A stretch of DNA of 64,000 nucleotides from Styela clava (Eukaryota > Chordata > Ascidiacea > Stolidobranchia > Styelidae): the NCBI RefSeq assembly GCF_964204865.1, contig NC_135255.1, positions 22,535,135-22,599,134 on the forward strand, given 5' to 3'. The notes under the pieces are model-generated. The model searched no databases and had not been told where the DNA came from. It saw only the letters and a list, made by a program, of their open reading frames with translations. Shown piece by piece: positions 1 to 10,404 of the stretch. The position numbers and the translations under genes were made by a program. Position 1 is the first letter of the stretch; each line of letters starts with the position of its first letter.

Positions 1-89
1 TCGGAAAAAAGTGCTATTTCGCAGTCCCTAAAAAAAGTTGCGAAAGTGCTTCGCAATTTTCGCAAAAAAGTGCGCTAATAGTGAACACT
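1..89. other. Left-edge sequence, nothing recognised
   Basis: This is A/T- and TTCGC-rich sequence with several short degenerate repeats of a GTGC..TTCGCAA type. There is no open frame of note. It lies just left of the duplicated flank block and may be a transposon end, but no inverted partner is in the window. Confidence 0.3.
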
Positions 90-2145
90 GGAGACCACTC
101 ACTGAATATTAGGAGGTTCCATGAACTGCAATTCAGTCTTTCATGTTTGAAAACAACTTTATTCTGTTAATTGGAGAATCATAAAGAATTGTATTTGGCA
201 ATGATTATGCAAATACGGCTGAATCTTCAACAAACCAACATTTTCTATTTTTATAAACTTTGTCAAATTTTCTCTTTTTCCTTGTAATGTTAATCAATTC
301 CAGGGTAATTATGCATGTACATTTAGTATTTGCTTACATACTTTTTATTCTTATCTATTGTATAATATTTCATTTAAATTTCTTCAATCTCTCTATTCAA
401 CCAATTTCATAATGTAATTTTCGTGTGCTATAGCACTTGTTATTTTTTTCTGACACATTCGTCGATGTTACACAAACTATGGAGTCGAAATAAAAACCTA
501 AATTCCATATTTACTGCTTCTTCAGAATTACTTTTCTCAAAGTTCACATATTTTAATTTGCAGTATGTCCAATTTTGTCTTCACTATTTATCCGATCTGT
601 TTTATCTTTCTTTTACAATTATGCAAAGAGAAAATGAAAATTTTAATACTTCTCCAAGTAATATAAGTGAAACAAAAGAGGCTCTTTGCAAGGTACCACA
701 TTGCTATGCAGCAATTATGCAAAGGGAAAAGGGATTTTCCAATACTTTTCCATGTAATTTAAACTAAAGAGGCTCTTTACTCGCTCTTTGCAAGCAGCCA
801 CTCAAGGTACATTTGCTTTTATTTTTAACATATCACCCATTTGTTTTGCGGGTTTAGAGAGTTGCAATAAAAACTTATTGGTACTCAACCAAGATGGCCA
901 ACACCAGAACGTAGTATGTGTACCATATCATATTTTAGTTCTATTAAGAGTTCGGGGACTAGCCAAGTGACTCTCGTAGTATTTGTACCTGAAATTATGG
1001 CTTAATCTGGTACACATACTACGTTCCGGTGTCCGCCATAATGGTTCACATACTTGGAGTGCCACCTTATTTATATAGTGAGCAGTCTATCATCGGCCTG
1101 GTGGCCAATCTAAATATGAAAGAGATTAAATGAGCAAATGTATCATAAACTTGGCGGAGGAAACTATAACTAATCACAGAATATACGACCATATTAGCGT
1201 TCATTAGCTTTTTCTATGTTTTATTCTGTAATAATATATTCTATAATTATTCTGCCAGGATATGCAATTCAAATGTTCCACTGATTATATTTATGTGATA
1301 TTTTCATGCACCTTTTTTGGCCATGATTGGAGTGAGTTTATTGTTTAAGATGTGTATATGACTTTATTTTGCATAGAGAGAGATTCATAATCCTTTTTCC
1401 AATCACTTATTGTTTTAATTTTTTATCATGGTTCAGCAATATACATTGATTTTTACATTTCTTGCTATATTTTACTATCGATTTTATTTCAGTGTTGTTG
1501 ACTATATAATTCAAATATGCAATTTTTCAAAGAAATGCACTTTATATATACCAGCACTCATAATTATTTTATTTATTCCATTCATTTGAATCTTTATGTT
1601 ACGAGTCACTTCTACATAGTACGTGGATAAATCTGTTATGTGTCATAGGTCGATTTATCAACTCTGTCTACCTTTAGTAGATTAAGTAATTCTGGATATT
1701 AGAATTTTTCAAGATTATAATGTTAATTTCCTGTATGTTTTTTTCAATTTTTTTTATAGTAATTCATACAATTCCTATGAGTTTTAATTCTAAAAAGCTA
1801 AAGTTTATTCATAATACTAAACTTAATACTACTTATGCAATCACAGTTCACAGTTTTAAAGCAATTTTATGCATAATGTACCCTTTTCATCAGAAATTTA
1901 CATTACTTATTTTAAGTATTTAATTATTACTACCTAATTGTCCCTAATTTGCCATGTATGGTGTGTATTTTAGTTTGGTAGTTTTTGAAATATTGTTTAT
2001 TTGAGTTCATTTTTTCTGTAGAAATTAATTGTCATTATCAACTGTAATATGGGTGCAAATTTTGTTTTATAAATATCAGTCATTGTGATTCACTAAATCC
2101 TAGTTAGAGCTGTGTTTTCCATCTCCGCTGTAGCATTTTATATAC
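90..2145 (+). repeat. Left copy of a ~2 kb duplicated gene-flank block
   Basis: The block aligns collinearly with 16430-18590. Shared landmarks in the same order are ACCACT(C/T)ACTGAATATTAG, GGTAATTATGCATGTACATT, ACCAATTTCATAATGTAA, CTTATGCAATCACA and CTAAATCCTAGTTAGAGCT. The other copy begins about 110 bp after the stop codon of the BTB-DTC gene, so this copy probably marks the 3' flank of a paralogous gene beyond the left edge. Unlike the right copy it carries a MITE (880-1066) and lacks the hAT-like insertion that ends at 18289. Open frames inside it (for example 423-767) are AT-rich and not conserved between the copies, so they are not called as genes. Confidence 0.75.
880..1066. mobile_element. 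MITE, long-TIR family, copy 1 (left end shortened)
   Basis: The ends are inverted repeats. The left arm holds AACCAAGATGGCCAACACC then GTAGTATGTGTACC; the right arm holds GGTACACATACTACGTTCC then GTCCGCCATAATGGTT. The short core contains GTTCGGGGACTAGCCAAGTG, shared with the copies at 24813, 34442 and 43288. The left terminus is missing a few bases compared with the others. It sits inside the left duplicated flank block and is absent from the right block, so it inserted after the duplication. Confidence 0.8.
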
Positions 2146-2718
2146 ATTTCTGTATCTGTGTCAATAATTTCCTCATGATACTTGATGCCTATTAATAATT
2201 TCTGATATGCAATTGAATTACCTTCAAATGAATCTAATTTGTACTTTGTTTTCGAAAGTATTTGTAAGATAAATTTACATTTCGTCATATATTCCCGTCA
2301 AAAAGGATTCAGTTTCTTTGTAGTGGTGAAAAGTAGGGTTCTTTTTATGAAAAAGATTAAAATACTGCGTATAATTGGATTTATTTGATTTGAAAAGCTT
2401 GGACAGAATTCAAAACCCGAAAAATATACAAAAACTATCCTCATTATCTAATGTTACTGATTTTGAGGTCAATTTTTGTGATTTAATAAAAATAAATTTG
2501 TTTTTTTTAAAAACTTTTTTGAGTCTTGCATTATACATGCACACAATTAATTATTTTTATTTTCTAGCATTTTTCAATATGATTGTCATTTGTCTCCTTG
2601 ATGCATTAATTTTATATATGGTGTTTGGATTTTCTTCCCTAGCAAATCAGATAGAAAGAAACTGGGCCTACAGTTTATGCTTCTTAGTCTATCTTATATT
2701 TATCCATAGTGTGATGGT
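2146..2718. other. AT-rich intergenic sequence, no supported gene
   Basis: An open frame over 2375-2890 begins only at a TTG, is rich in F, L, I and Y, and runs into the MITE at 2719. No domain or splice pattern was recognised. Confidence 0.4.
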
Positions 2719-2933
2719 GGGTGCGAGCTCCAGAAGTGTGTGTACCAATACGGAGGTCACTAATTTTGCTCGCTCACTTTACATCAAGTTGTGTAAAGGG
2801 ACTGAAGCTTATAGGCAGGGGAATATTTACTTGCTAACACAGACAATCCTCGAACTGGTTATAGAACTAAAAAAAGGAAAATCTGAATAAAATTATGGCA
2901 CCCTAACTTGGTGCACATATTAAGGGAGTTACC
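2719..2933. mobile_element. MITE, related short-TIR subfamily, copy 1
   Basis: The left end GAGCTCCAGAAGTGTGTGTACC and the core (GTTGTGTAAAGGGACT, CGAACTGGTTATAGAACTAA, AAAATTATGGCACCC) match the element at 50124-50333 throughout. The right end reads GGTGCACATATTAAGGGAGTTACC. The ends resemble the long-TIR family, but the inverted match is short and the core differs. Confidence 0.7.
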
Positions 2934-3472
2934 GGTTGGTGTGGCATTAGTTATAAATTGAATTGGTCTTTGACGCAAAGTCTCTAACATTATGGATATA
3001 TATAATACTATGCCCATACCAACATGCTTTCCACACTAAGCAAATATCCAGAATTTGATGTGTATATCAAGCATATATGCCTTGCCTACTTGCTATGTAT
3101 AATCTACTAATAGGTTCAAATCACTAATTTTTATGCTGACTGTACTGTAGTGAGTGTTTGACAAAATATAGTTTAGAATTATCACCAAAATGTTTTCTCA
3201 TTATTATGAACGAATGCTGGTTGTTGTAATAGTGCCCTTTGATTTTTCATGAAACACCCAAGAAGGCGAGGTTAATCTGCCTTCCTGAATTTTATCACTA
3301 GACAATCGCCCTATCACTGGCTTTGTAGCATGCTGGTCGTTTTCAGGTCTAACGAAATCGCCTCCGTCGCAAATACGCGCAACTGTGTTAGACGGTCATT
3401 TTAGATATTTATTTTGTTATTTCAATATGATTAGAATTCATTTTGAAGTTACAGTTGAAGCAAATTCTATTG
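2934..3472. other. Intergenic sequence, nothing recognised
   Basis: No open frame, RNA gene or clear repeat end was seen. There is a hAT-type element immediately to the right. Confidence 0.3.
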
Positions 3473-3962
3473 CAGTGTTTCCCAACTTATGGGTTGCTAA
3501 CCAGAACCGGGTCGCCTGAAAAGTTATTTGGGCCTCTTGTTTTTTCAACAAGAGCTCAAAAATTATTAGATTTATTTTAATTAATTTTATTGTTTATTTG
3601 GCGTTGAAGTTTTGCTTAATAGTAATTGAATGTGTGGAAAATATCATAGCGTGAATACTTAGCAGCATCTATTTGCTTAAGAAAAGCCACGCTACGATTT
3701 CAAAAACTCGTTGATGGCAAACACGCGCAGCGCAGTTTTCCCACTTGGACGGTAATTTCTGAGAAAATTGATGTTATAAAAGAATGATCGTTTTATAATA
3801 GTCATTTAATTTTAGGCATAAAAGCACCCCATGCCGTTTAGTATTTGAGCATATCCTGGGTCGCAGGATTTTCCAAATTTTTTTTTAAAAAAAATTGTGT
3901 CGCTTGAAAGACAGAAAGACAAACATATCTGAGTCGCTTGAAAAAAAGATTGGTAAACGCTG
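3473..3962. mobile_element. Non-autonomous hAT-type element
   Basis: The left end CAGTGTTTCCCAACTTATGGG and the right end TTGGTAAACGCTG are imperfect inverted repeats of the common hAT type (CAGNG..CCCAAC). The body has a repeated GGGTCGC / GTCGCTTGAAA theme and no transposase frame. No clear 8-bp target duplication remains, which fits an old copy. Confidence 0.6.
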
Positions 3963-4232
3963 CTTTACATGACTCCCAAAAATATGATAAAAGCAGTACG
4001 ATAATTTTCATTAACCTCCAATTTAGTCTCGATCACCTCGCTCACAAACAAAATACTTTGCTCACCGATGACGATTAGGAGAGATACGTGAATGTGTTTG
4101 GAATTGTTATACTTGAAGAGACGACTGCTTTTACGGCTTAGAAAGGTCTATAAAAATTTTATTTGAGGCGATAAAATATCCTGAACGTTTCAAGGTTGTT
4201 CTCGGCGAACACGGCCACACAAAAACTTAGGT

Positions 4233-6135
4233 CAGGGGTCGGCAACCTACGGCCGATCCGGCCCGTGACGCTTCCCTGAATTATGGTAACAAAACAGCTG
4301 TTTTGACGATTATATTTTTTACGTTACGCAATTCATTGTGAGTCGCGTGTAGACTAAATTATATTATAATCTAAGAAGTATAAAATTCACAATCACTCGT
4401 TTAATGAGCCTATAATTCAATTATAATTAGACAAATGGCAACAAAACGTAGTAAAGTTGATGCTAAGTGCAAAGGGTTCAATGGCGCCAAAAATGCGATG
4501 CAATGAGGAAATAAATCTATATTCTATTAGAGCAGCGTTTCCCAACCTTTTTTGGTCGCGGACTATTTTCTCACCGGCGAAAACCTTTGCGGACTCAAAG
4601 TGCGTTCACTGCAACCGTGCTCTGTGTAAAGAAGCAATAAAACCAAACACAACAGAAATTTAACGAATTTCAAAATCGGAAATTCGCCGCAATTACGCGT
4701 TCGTTAGAAGAGCCGACTTTTCTGGTGTATAATGGAATTTTCTGTCGCACAGTATTCAATCCATGACAATGACGAGAATTTAAAATGTCTTTCTATTATA
4801 ATTTAATTGTGTTCATCATGGTAACTCGCGGTTGCGTCGACTTACGACAAGATGAAAGCACTACTTTTTAAAATCCCATTGCCATCTGCGAACATAATAA
4901 TGAGAGAATATATTGCCTGATTATATTCAGCTTTGATACATATTTTTTGCGTTCTTGTGAATTTGTTATCGCTGTCAGAAAAAAATCATACTGTCTGCTA
5001 TAAATTTCCAGAATGTACAACTTAATTTAGTACTTATTAAAAATATATTTAAAGTATATATATTAGTAAATCGAAAATACATATTCATCGCCTTGAAATT
5101 CTCGCGAACAACTTCTGTAGTAATCGTCGCCTATACGTCACTCGTTAAAAGAGCCGACTTTTCAATGATTTTTTCTGTTGCATAAAATATTTAATCCATC
5201 CACTTGTGTGATTTTTTTAATCTGCGGTTGTGTTGACGAAATAAGAGCAATACTACTCAGAAAATACCATGACAAACCCTGGACGCGAAAATGCGTGGTA
5301 AAGCGCCCGATTATATCTTGTTTTGATTCTTGGTATCTTGGTATTATGTGAATTCGACATTACTACTGTGCGTACTTACTAATGTAGAGGCAGTAAAGCA
5401 GAGAAGCCTAAAGGAAAATGCCCTGGTACGTATACTACGGTAGCACTGAAATTTTGCGATTTGCAATGTCTAAAAAAGCGTTTTTAATCGGTCGCGGACC
5501 GCTTTTCAATTCAGAAAATTTAGGTTGCCTCCATTTACACCTGCCAGAAAAATAATTTATTCCTCGTTGTTCGAACTCGCGAGAAACTCCTATTACGAAT
5601 CTATCGAAGCGTGTACAGACTCTTGTTTTCGTTGGAAATCCACAAGTGAGTTGTGAAATCCAATCGTTTGATTAAGCGACTCGCAAGTGACCTGTCGCGT
5701 CACGTGTTACCAAAGTTCCGATTAGTAAATGTGCTATTCTAATAGTTGAATATTCGAATATATGCCCAGCCCTACTCAGTAACCAGTAATCATTGACGCA
5801 TTAATGTCATAGGAATAAATAGACTTTTTATGTTTTTTTTGTAAATTCTAACGCAAATCTTAACTTGGCTGATAGTAAATTGAGTTTCGCAAAACGTTTG
5901 CGACCCGCAGTGAATTTCTGACTCGCTGCGGACTCATTTAAACGCTCTGCGGACTCATTTGAGACCGCGGACTCGGGTTGGGAAACACTGTATTAGAGAG
6001 ATATATCACTGCTTCATTTTTATTATAAAAAGTATCATCCGTTTGGTTTTCAACTTTCTCTAAAAATGTGTGCGGCCCGCCAATGACTTGCACCATTATT
6101 TTGGCCCGCGAGCGACAAAAGGTTGCCGACCCCTG
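4233..6135 (+). mobile_element. Non-autonomous hAT element (family A), split by a second hAT
   Basis: The ends are CAGGGGTCGGCAACCT and AGGTTGCCGACCCCTG, a near-perfect inverted pair. Subtracting the nested element 4533-5990 leaves about 440 bp, matching the 430-bp copy of the same family at 8778-9207 (opposite strand). Shared internal landmarks include AACAAAACAGCTGTTTTGAC. Flanking octamers (ACTTAGGT / ATTAAGTT) match at only 5 of 8 positions, so the target duplication is decayed. There is no transposase. Confidence 0.85.
4533..5990. mobile_element. hAT-type element (family B) nested in family A
   Basis: The left end is CAGCGTTTCCCAACC and the right end GGTTGGGAAACACTG. A perfect 8-bp target duplication TATTAGAG lies at 4525-4532 and 5991-5998. 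Internally, GAGCCGACTTTTC and the GCGGTTG(C/T)GT(C/T)GAC segments each occur twice (about 4700-4900 and 5130-5340), so the element carries an internal direct duplication. Similar sequence is found at 12630-12720. There is no transposase frame. Confidence 0.88.
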
Positions 6136-7101
6136 ATTAAGTTATCCGTGAAGACGAGGGATTGTTTGTCCAGAACGTACAAAATGAAAGGCCTTATGTT
6201 AAAATCTACCTGCATAGCCTTTTTACAATTTGGTAAAAAGAAACAAACGCCTTAAGCCAAAGCCTTAAGTTACCTAAGTCGGTTGTGATCATTTTGACAA
6301 GTCCTTGAGTCTCGTACCTCGGACTTTATTCAAACGACAGGTAAAAATGGTATATCGTTAACAAAGAGTAGCAATTGTTGAACTGTATGTGTAAGGCTTT
6401 TAACACACATGAGTACGGGGTGCAAGCAGGTCTATCAAGAAACGACAATGATACGTACATGTAAACTCAGATTTCGGGTGGACGTGAATAGGGCATTTCT
6501 CGCCCGGGCTATCTATGTATGGTAGTAGTGTTAATACTTGTAGTTTCTTGAGTTTGCGTTGCTTTTTTATATGTGCTAATATCAATATGTATATATATTT
6601 ACGCAATATATCTGTGATTAAAATGACCTATATAAAATATTACATTATAATGAGGTGATATCCAGGAGATGCTATTTTTTTACAAAAATAATTTATAAAA
6701 TGAACAAAGAACAGGAAAACACTTAATAACAATATATATTTCGCAAAAGTTACCAATACGAATATATTATTAACTAATTAGCATTTTGGGTGTAAAAGCG
6801 GCGAGCGCATGAGTTATCCCATTATATATATATAGTTTTTTTGTTTTCTGTACATTTCGCAGTGAGGAAGAATGAACGCACCGGTTTTCATCGTACGGCA
6901 ATGAGCATAAAGCACTACCTGATCCATACATTAGGTTTACGAGGCGCAAGATCGATTTTTGAGAAAAATTTATTTAAAGTGCGCTTGTCGGTCCGTAAAA
7001 TACAGTATTGCTTCTACTTGTGAAGTGAGCGTTCTATTTTTTGTTTTGAATATCACAATTGCATATTGTCTTACAAATAAAGTTCAGCGAAACTGAAGGA
7101 T
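6136..7101. other. Intergenic sequence, weak match to 19812-19960
   Basis: GGGATTGTTTGTCCAGAACG at about 6159 resembles AGAGATTGTTTGTTCAGAATG near 19823, and both are followed by a similar (A)CAATTTG(G/T)TAAAAA. This hints that the flank duplication once extended this far. The short open frames are not supported as genes. Confidence 0.35.
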
Positions 7102-7315
7102 CTTTCGTACGAAGCCCCCGCCACCACTCAACTATCCATTAATAGTATACAGTAATTATCCAGTTGAGGTGAGTGTTAGGAATACAGATTACGCTGCTAA
7201 TTCAAATCATTCCAAACCCTAACTAGATATTTCCGAATTTGTTACTTTAAAACGTGGCGTTTTTTCTTTTCGATTTCACATTTTTGCATTGATTGCGGGG
7301 GTATAGTACAAAACA
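7102..7315. mobile_element. MITE, CCCCCGCCAC family, copy 1
   Basis: The left end CGTACGAAGCCCCCGCCAC and the right end GCGGGGGTATAGTAC are degenerate inverted repeats. The core has GTAATTATCCAGTTGAGGT, shared with 8194-8328 and 35884-36124. Confidence 0.55.
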
Positions 7316-7843
7316 TACAATTTGAAAATTTATTTAGAATACGTCAGTTATTCCGGAAAAGAGTATTTTCCTCAAGCATAGCTTGCTTTGTTGTTTTTCT
7401 GTGGGCGCAACGGGTGGGGATATGGATTCGTTGCTTGAGGCGATGTCTTTTTCGCTGTACATTGCTTGTTTACGCGGGGTATTGTTTGTCCCGGCGACAC
7501 CCTAAGAATCTACACGCGTGTTATAGTCCACATCGCGTCCTATGAAAGTGGAAAAATAAAGACGAGTATCACTGGACAACAAAAATAATAATTCCCAACA
7601 CAAAATTAATAAGCATTGTGTATTCCCAATTTTACCGCCCCTGTACGCCAAGTATCAGTATACTTTCGAAGAAATTAGGATATTACTTCTATCAAAATTG
7701 ATGCTTCCTTTAAATGCAGATTTAGCTTCACATTAAAATCGAACAAATATTGCTCTATTATTACACTTTAAATGTAAATGTTTGCCAGTAAACTCGAAGG
7801 AACAAAATAAATACCATCCCTGCCACCTCCCGAAATAAGTGGC
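7316..7843. other. Intergenic sequence, nothing recognised
   Basis: No open frame or repeat end could be supported between the MITE and the SINE. Confidence 0.3.
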
Positions 7844-8193
7844 GCGGCGGTGTGGCTCAACGGGCTAAGCGTTAGGAATACGCTCGCCACCGCACCTCTA
7901 GTCACTCTGCATGGGTTCGCAGGTTCGAATCCCATGCAGGGATGGTTATGTGCGAGAGGATTGCTGGACTCCTCGCCGTCGTTGGGTGGTTCACGTAACC
8001 GCTGGTCGGTTACGGCTTCCTCCACCACCAAGTCCATGCTTCCGAAAACAAACAATACAGTAAAAACTAATCCCATACCCGACTTGGAATGGTAACCGGA
8101 CGAGAGGCCGTGGTTCGCCATATAGATAAGCCGTATTATCGGCTTTCCTCTCCCCCGGGATAAATATGTAAATCCTATCCTATCCTATCCTAA
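7844..8193 (+). mobile_element. tRNA-derived SINE, full-length copy
   Basis: The 5' head is tRNA-like: an A-box-like TGGCTCAACGGGCTAAGCG and a perfect B box GGTTCGAATCC, followed by a conserved tRNA-unrelated body and a pentamer tail of ATCCT repeats. It matches 20677-21029 (+), 53291-53585 (-) and 62931-63270 (-), with fragments elsewhere. The B box suggests internal RNA polymerase III promotion. Open frames on both strands here are by-products of the GC-rich body. It is not called as a tRNA gene because the head continues into the SINE body and has no proper acceptor stem. Confidence 0.88.
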
Positions 8194-8328
8194 GTAATTA
8201 TCCAGTTGATGTTTGAGTTAGGAATGCAACTTACGCTGGATAAATACTTATTTGTTATTTCAAAAAACGTGGCGGGGCAGTTTTTCTAAAATCTAAAATT
8301 TTTGTATTAGTGACAGGGGCTTCGTACA
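8194..8328. mobile_element. MITE, CCCCCGCCAC family, right half
   Basis: This starts directly at the SINE tail with GTAATTATCCAGTTGATG and ends in GACAGGGGCTTCGTAC, the inverse of the left end at 7102. The left half is missing, apparently at the SINE junction. Confidence 0.5.
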
Positions 8329-8777
8329 GTGGTAGCCTACTCAGTTTGTTGCCTGTCCGAGAAGTCATTTTATTTCATGTTGCTGGGCCCGACTGATTGA
8401 AAACCACAGATCTGGTGCGGGTAACTGTTGTTCTATACATTGAACTGGGGTGTGATATTCTGGGCGCGGAGACGTTCTTACTGGATATTTCATTGCTTAG
8501 AATTCGAATTTCAGTAAAACAGTCTTATTCATTCTCCCACTTCATGCAAATACGAATAAAAAATTGAAAATCTTACACTCACCTTCTTCTTATCTTCAAC
8601 ATTACGGATATAATTCCTATAGCAATTAAAGTAATACGACATCCATTAAATCCGGCGTATATGACATGTGTTGGACGACGAGCCCGTATAGCGACATCAA
8701 CGTGGAACTAACTACGGTACTCAACTAACGCTCATATATTAAATCTGACTCTCCGAACCACAATTATTATCTTAACT

Positions 8778-9207
8778 CAGAGGTCGGCAACCTTTTGTCG
8801 CTCGCGGGCCCAAATTTAGGGTTGCAACTCTTGCAAGTGATTGGCGGGCCGCATATTTTTTTATAAAGTTAAAAATCGAACGGATGGTTGATGAATCACA
8901 TTTTTTCACACAGATCATTTCTCAAAATATTCCATTTTAATATTTTCTGCGTCATTGAACCTTTTGCACTTAGCATCAACTTTTCTGCATTTGTCTAATT
9001 ATAATAATTAAATTGTAGACTCCTTAAACGAGTAATTGTGAATTATATACTTGATTGGTTATAATATAATCTACATGTGTCTCACAATAAATTCTGTTAC
9101 GTAAAGAATATAATCGTCAAGACAGCTGTTTTGTTACTGTAATTAATTAAGTGAAGCGCCGCGGGCCGGATTATATTACTCCGCGGACCAGAGGTTGCCG
9201 ACCCCTG
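8778..9207 (-). mobile_element. Non-autonomous hAT element (family A), uninterrupted copy
   Basis: The ends are CAGAGGTCGGCAACCT and AGGTTGCCGACCCCTG, with a perfect 8-bp target duplication TCTTAACT at 8770-8777 and 9208-9215. It is the same family as 4233-6135 in reverse orientation. It is 430 bp and non-coding. Confidence 0.92.
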
Positions 9208-9215
9208 TCTTAACT

Positions 9216-10404
9216 GAACTTACCTTTTATACAAAAGCGAGCTAATACTTTAGTACAAATATTTCATCATAAAGATCCCACATTTCCCTATATTTATTGC
9301 CTATGACGTCATAAATACGAATCATTCTCATGGCGGAGTTGCATAAAAAATCGTTGCCAGGTGTAATACCGAAGAATAGTGTGGTGGCGTTACTCATGAC
9401 GCATTCACATTAGTTAAAACTATTAAAAGTTTCACAGTCTCATTAACACTTTTCGAAATTTTTTATAGCTATTCAATGATGTTTTCTAAATATATATTAA
9501 AAACATTAGTGTCTTTTTTTAAATTTTATACTTATTCGATTTGGCAACTTAGTGTGGTCTTGTATTGAATATTTCTGAATGCAACACCGATGCCTGAATA
9601 CTTTCAATAAGATACCGATGACCTTCGTGACTGTGGCGGAGTTGCCGTTGTTGAGTTGCATATCGGTAACCTTGCCTCTTGTTTAAGTAAGAAAATTATC
9701 AAACTCATCCAATCGCAGTTACCATAATCTGAAGTACCGGTAGGTGTTATGTTCGGCATCCGGTACCGACAATCAGCAATCAATCGCGCAATAGAAAAAT
9801 ATACCGGTATGGTACGGTACCGTACTTAAGAAGCTCAGCGATTTAAAAAAAATCAAAGCTACTCAGTGTTCAGGTGTGGCAGTAGTCTAATACGCTGGGG
9901 TCATTCTGTACAATTAATGGTATAAAATGAAATATTGTAGGCAATTGAAGTAAAAAAAAATAAGTTTTATTCTTAATTTCTAAATTAACCCAGAAAATTG
10001 TTAAAAGTATGAACAAATGCCGGAATGCCAAAATTGATAATAAAAAACTCAGGGTTAATTAGGAACATACTACTGTATTAATGCCTGAGAAATGGTGGTA
10101 TGGATAAAATGAAATTTTGTAGCACAATCTTTGTCTATATATGAATTCCAAAGTCTGAAAGTAGCCTCCAGGTCGATAACTTACTCGAATAAAGTGTGGC
10201 TTCCGATATGTACATGAGCACTGACTTAGTCTTGCTTGTTCATCTCTTTTATATAGTATTTGGCATGTCTATCCTTTTATTTAATATATCTTTCATATGT
10301 TTATTGAATATTGGTCAAAAATATAATAGAAATGGTTTATATTCAAACAGGTGTTAAAACTTTATATTTAGTTACTGATTTGAGTAAGGTTGAGCTGACT
10401 GATC
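9216..10404. other. Upstream region of the BTB-DTC gene
   Basis: The region is AT-rich with several short palindromic CCGGTA/TACCGG pieces around 9735-9830. No core promoter element could be assigned. An in-frame TGA nine bases before the start codon at 10405 shows that the reading frame does not continue upstream within this exon. Confidence 0.35.

Noticed and set aside
2375-2890. 171-codon plus-strand open frame
   Set aside because: It starts at TTG only, has AT-driven hydrophobic composition, and its last third is the MITE at 2719-2933, also present at 50124 as non-coding repeat.
7850-8095. Open frames on both strands and a tRNA-like sequence
   Set aside because: They lie in the body of the SINE at 7844-8193. 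The tRNA-like head has a good B box but no matching acceptor stem and runs into the SINE body.
8590-8720. Minus-strand frame with a hydrophobic stretch (ITLIAIGIISVML) ending at a good donor AGAAG/GTGAGTG
   Set aside because: It is only ~43 codons after a stop, with no partner exons or domain found. It could be an exon of an unseen gene but cannot be supported.
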